Of a stretch of 6,414 bases of DNA, positions 5,888 to 6,414 are shown piece by piece. The DNA is from Candidatus Atribacteria bacterium (GTDB lineage: Bacteria > Atribacterota > Atribacteria > Atribacterales > Caldatribacteriaceae), in contig JARRCQ010000099.1 in the NCBI GenBank assembly GCA_029982105.1, positions 1 to 6,414 on the forward strand. Reading direction: 5' to 3'. The position numbers and the translations under genes are program-made. How positions within the stretch are numbered: the stretch's first letter is position 1; every line of letters begins with the position of its first letter. The notes under the pieces were generated by a model. That model saw only the letters and a list, made by a program, of their open reading frames with translations, was not told the DNA's origin and made no database searches.

Positions 5888-6414
5888 TCAACCTGCTCTA
5901 GAGCTTCCTCCTCCACCTCCACCACCTCCACCATGAGAAAACCCTCCTCCCACGGAAGTAGAGGTAGAAACTGCCTGGCGCAAATGAGCTAAATTTTCCA
6001 TCCGGTTAGAAAAATTATTTAACCGAGACAACCCATCGAGAGAAGCTAAAGTAAAAGTCCCACCTACTGGGCGATACCAGGTAGGAACCACTAAAGTTTC
6101 TCCTTTTTCTTGCGCATAAAGTTTTAAGTTTTTCAAAAGTTCTTCTGCTACTCCCAATACCACGGCATACACGAGGTAGCGGTCCCAAATATGAAGCAAA
6201 ACAGGTGAAGCTTCTCTCATCAAAGAAAAATCAGAAATAAATCTCCGAAAGGCCTGCCAGCGCTTAAATTCCAGAGCTCCCTCCTTACTCCACCGGCTGA
6301 AGGATTTTTGAGACAAAAAGGCTAAGAGCAAAGCCAGGGGAATAAAAGGTATAACCAAAAAAGCTCCCCAAAAGCTATTATCTGAAGTTAAAGCAAAAAA
6401 GAGATCGGAAGAGC
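5888..6414 (-). CDS. DUF2207-like (YciQ-type) membrane protein, C-terminal part (runs off the right edge)
   Basis: The reading frame is open from the window edge to TGA at 5890-5888, giving about 174 residues of a longer protein. A TTG at 6358 could be mistaken for a start, but it has no ribosome binding site and falls within a hydrophobic helix that begins further upstream. After this membrane helix comes a cytosolic-looking segment with FKRWQAFRRFISDFS and IWDRYLVYAVVLGVAEEL, wording typical of the C-terminal part of DUF2207 proteins. It ends in a low-complexity tail, GGGFSH followed by nine glycines, then SSRAG. The N-terminal signal and extracytoplasmic beta domain usual for the family are outside the window. 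Position directly upstream of lemA fits the known LemA and glycine-tail membrane protein pairing. The last 13 bases (6402-6414) look like adapter, so its outermost residues are not reliable. Confidence 0.82.
   Translation of the reverse strand, partial: SSDLFFALTSDNSFWGAFLVIPFIPLALLLAFLSQKSFSRWSKEGALEFKRWQAFRRFISDFSLMREASPVLLHIWDRYLVYAVVLGVAEELLKNLKLYAQEKGETLVVPTWYRPVGGTFTLASLDGLSRLNNFSNRMENLAHLRQAVSTSTSVGGGFSHGGGGGGGGGSSRAG
6402..6414 (+). other. Probable untrimmed Illumina adapter at the sequence end
   Basis: The final 13 bases, AGATCGGAAGAGC, are identical to the common core of Illumina TruSeq adapters and end exactly at the window edge. Chance identity of 13 bases at this position is very unlikely. 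Genuine sequence probably ends near 6401, and codons encoded here should not be trusted. Confidence 0.88.

Noticed and set aside
5902..5931. Triplet-like CCTCCACC repeats that could suggest a tandem repeat element
   Set aside because: They encode the glycine-rich tail common in this membrane protein type and need no separate explanation.
6356..6358. TTG as the start of the DUF2207-like protein
   Set aside because: The frame is open upstream to the edge, no ribosome binding site is present, and the TTG falls within a membrane helix. The gene is cut by the window edge.

Overview
This window (about 40% GC by eye) is densely packed bacterial DNA. It has nine protein-coding genes, almost no intergenic space, strong AGGAGG-type ribosome binding sites, and many stop/start overlaps. 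The gene content (FGGY kinase, KDPG-type aldolase, GntR/UTRA regulator, LemA with a DUF2207-like protein) and codon use suggest a low- to mid-GC anaerobic or thermophilic bacterium, such as a Firmicutes- or Atribacterota-like lineage. That placement is a guess; nothing here fixes the taxon. The right end finishes in a perfect 13-base match to the Illumina adapter core, so the window probably ends at a contig edge with untrimmed adapter.

Left half, minus strand (3020 down to 1): an apparent four-gene operon. It runs from a GntR/HutC-type repressor with a UTRA ligand domain, through a small single-domain cupin and an FGGY-family sugar kinase, to the N-terminal 113 residues of an aldehyde dehydrogenase that runs off the window. 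Junctions are 0 to 3 bases or a 1-base overlap. Divergent from it, on the plus strand, is a KDPG/KDPGal-type class I aldolase (3258-3902). The 237-bp region between them holds a good minus-strand promoter overlaid by palindromes, which looks like an autorepressed control region. It also holds an extended -10 promoter and a strong ribosome binding site for the aldolase. Together the genes look like a regulated catabolic locus for a sugar or sugar acid: phosphorylation by the kinase, cleavage by the aldolase, oxidation of an aldehyde. The substrate cannot be read from the sequence.

Right half, minus strand (6414 down to 3899): a second compact operon. It runs from the C-terminal part of a DUF2207-like membrane protein with a glycine-rich tail, through LemA and a D-2-hydroxyacid dehydrogenase (phosphoglycerate-dehydrogenase-like), to a membrane-anchored staphylococcal-nuclease-like protein. 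The last three are linked by ATGA overlaps. This operon converges on the aldolase gene, and the two stop codons overlap with no room for a terminator.

I found no RNA gene, CRISPR array, insertion sequence or phage-like gene, and no convincing undescribed system. The points most worth checking are the repressor control region, the unassigned substrate of the sugar locus, the role of the cupin, and the adapter at the edge.
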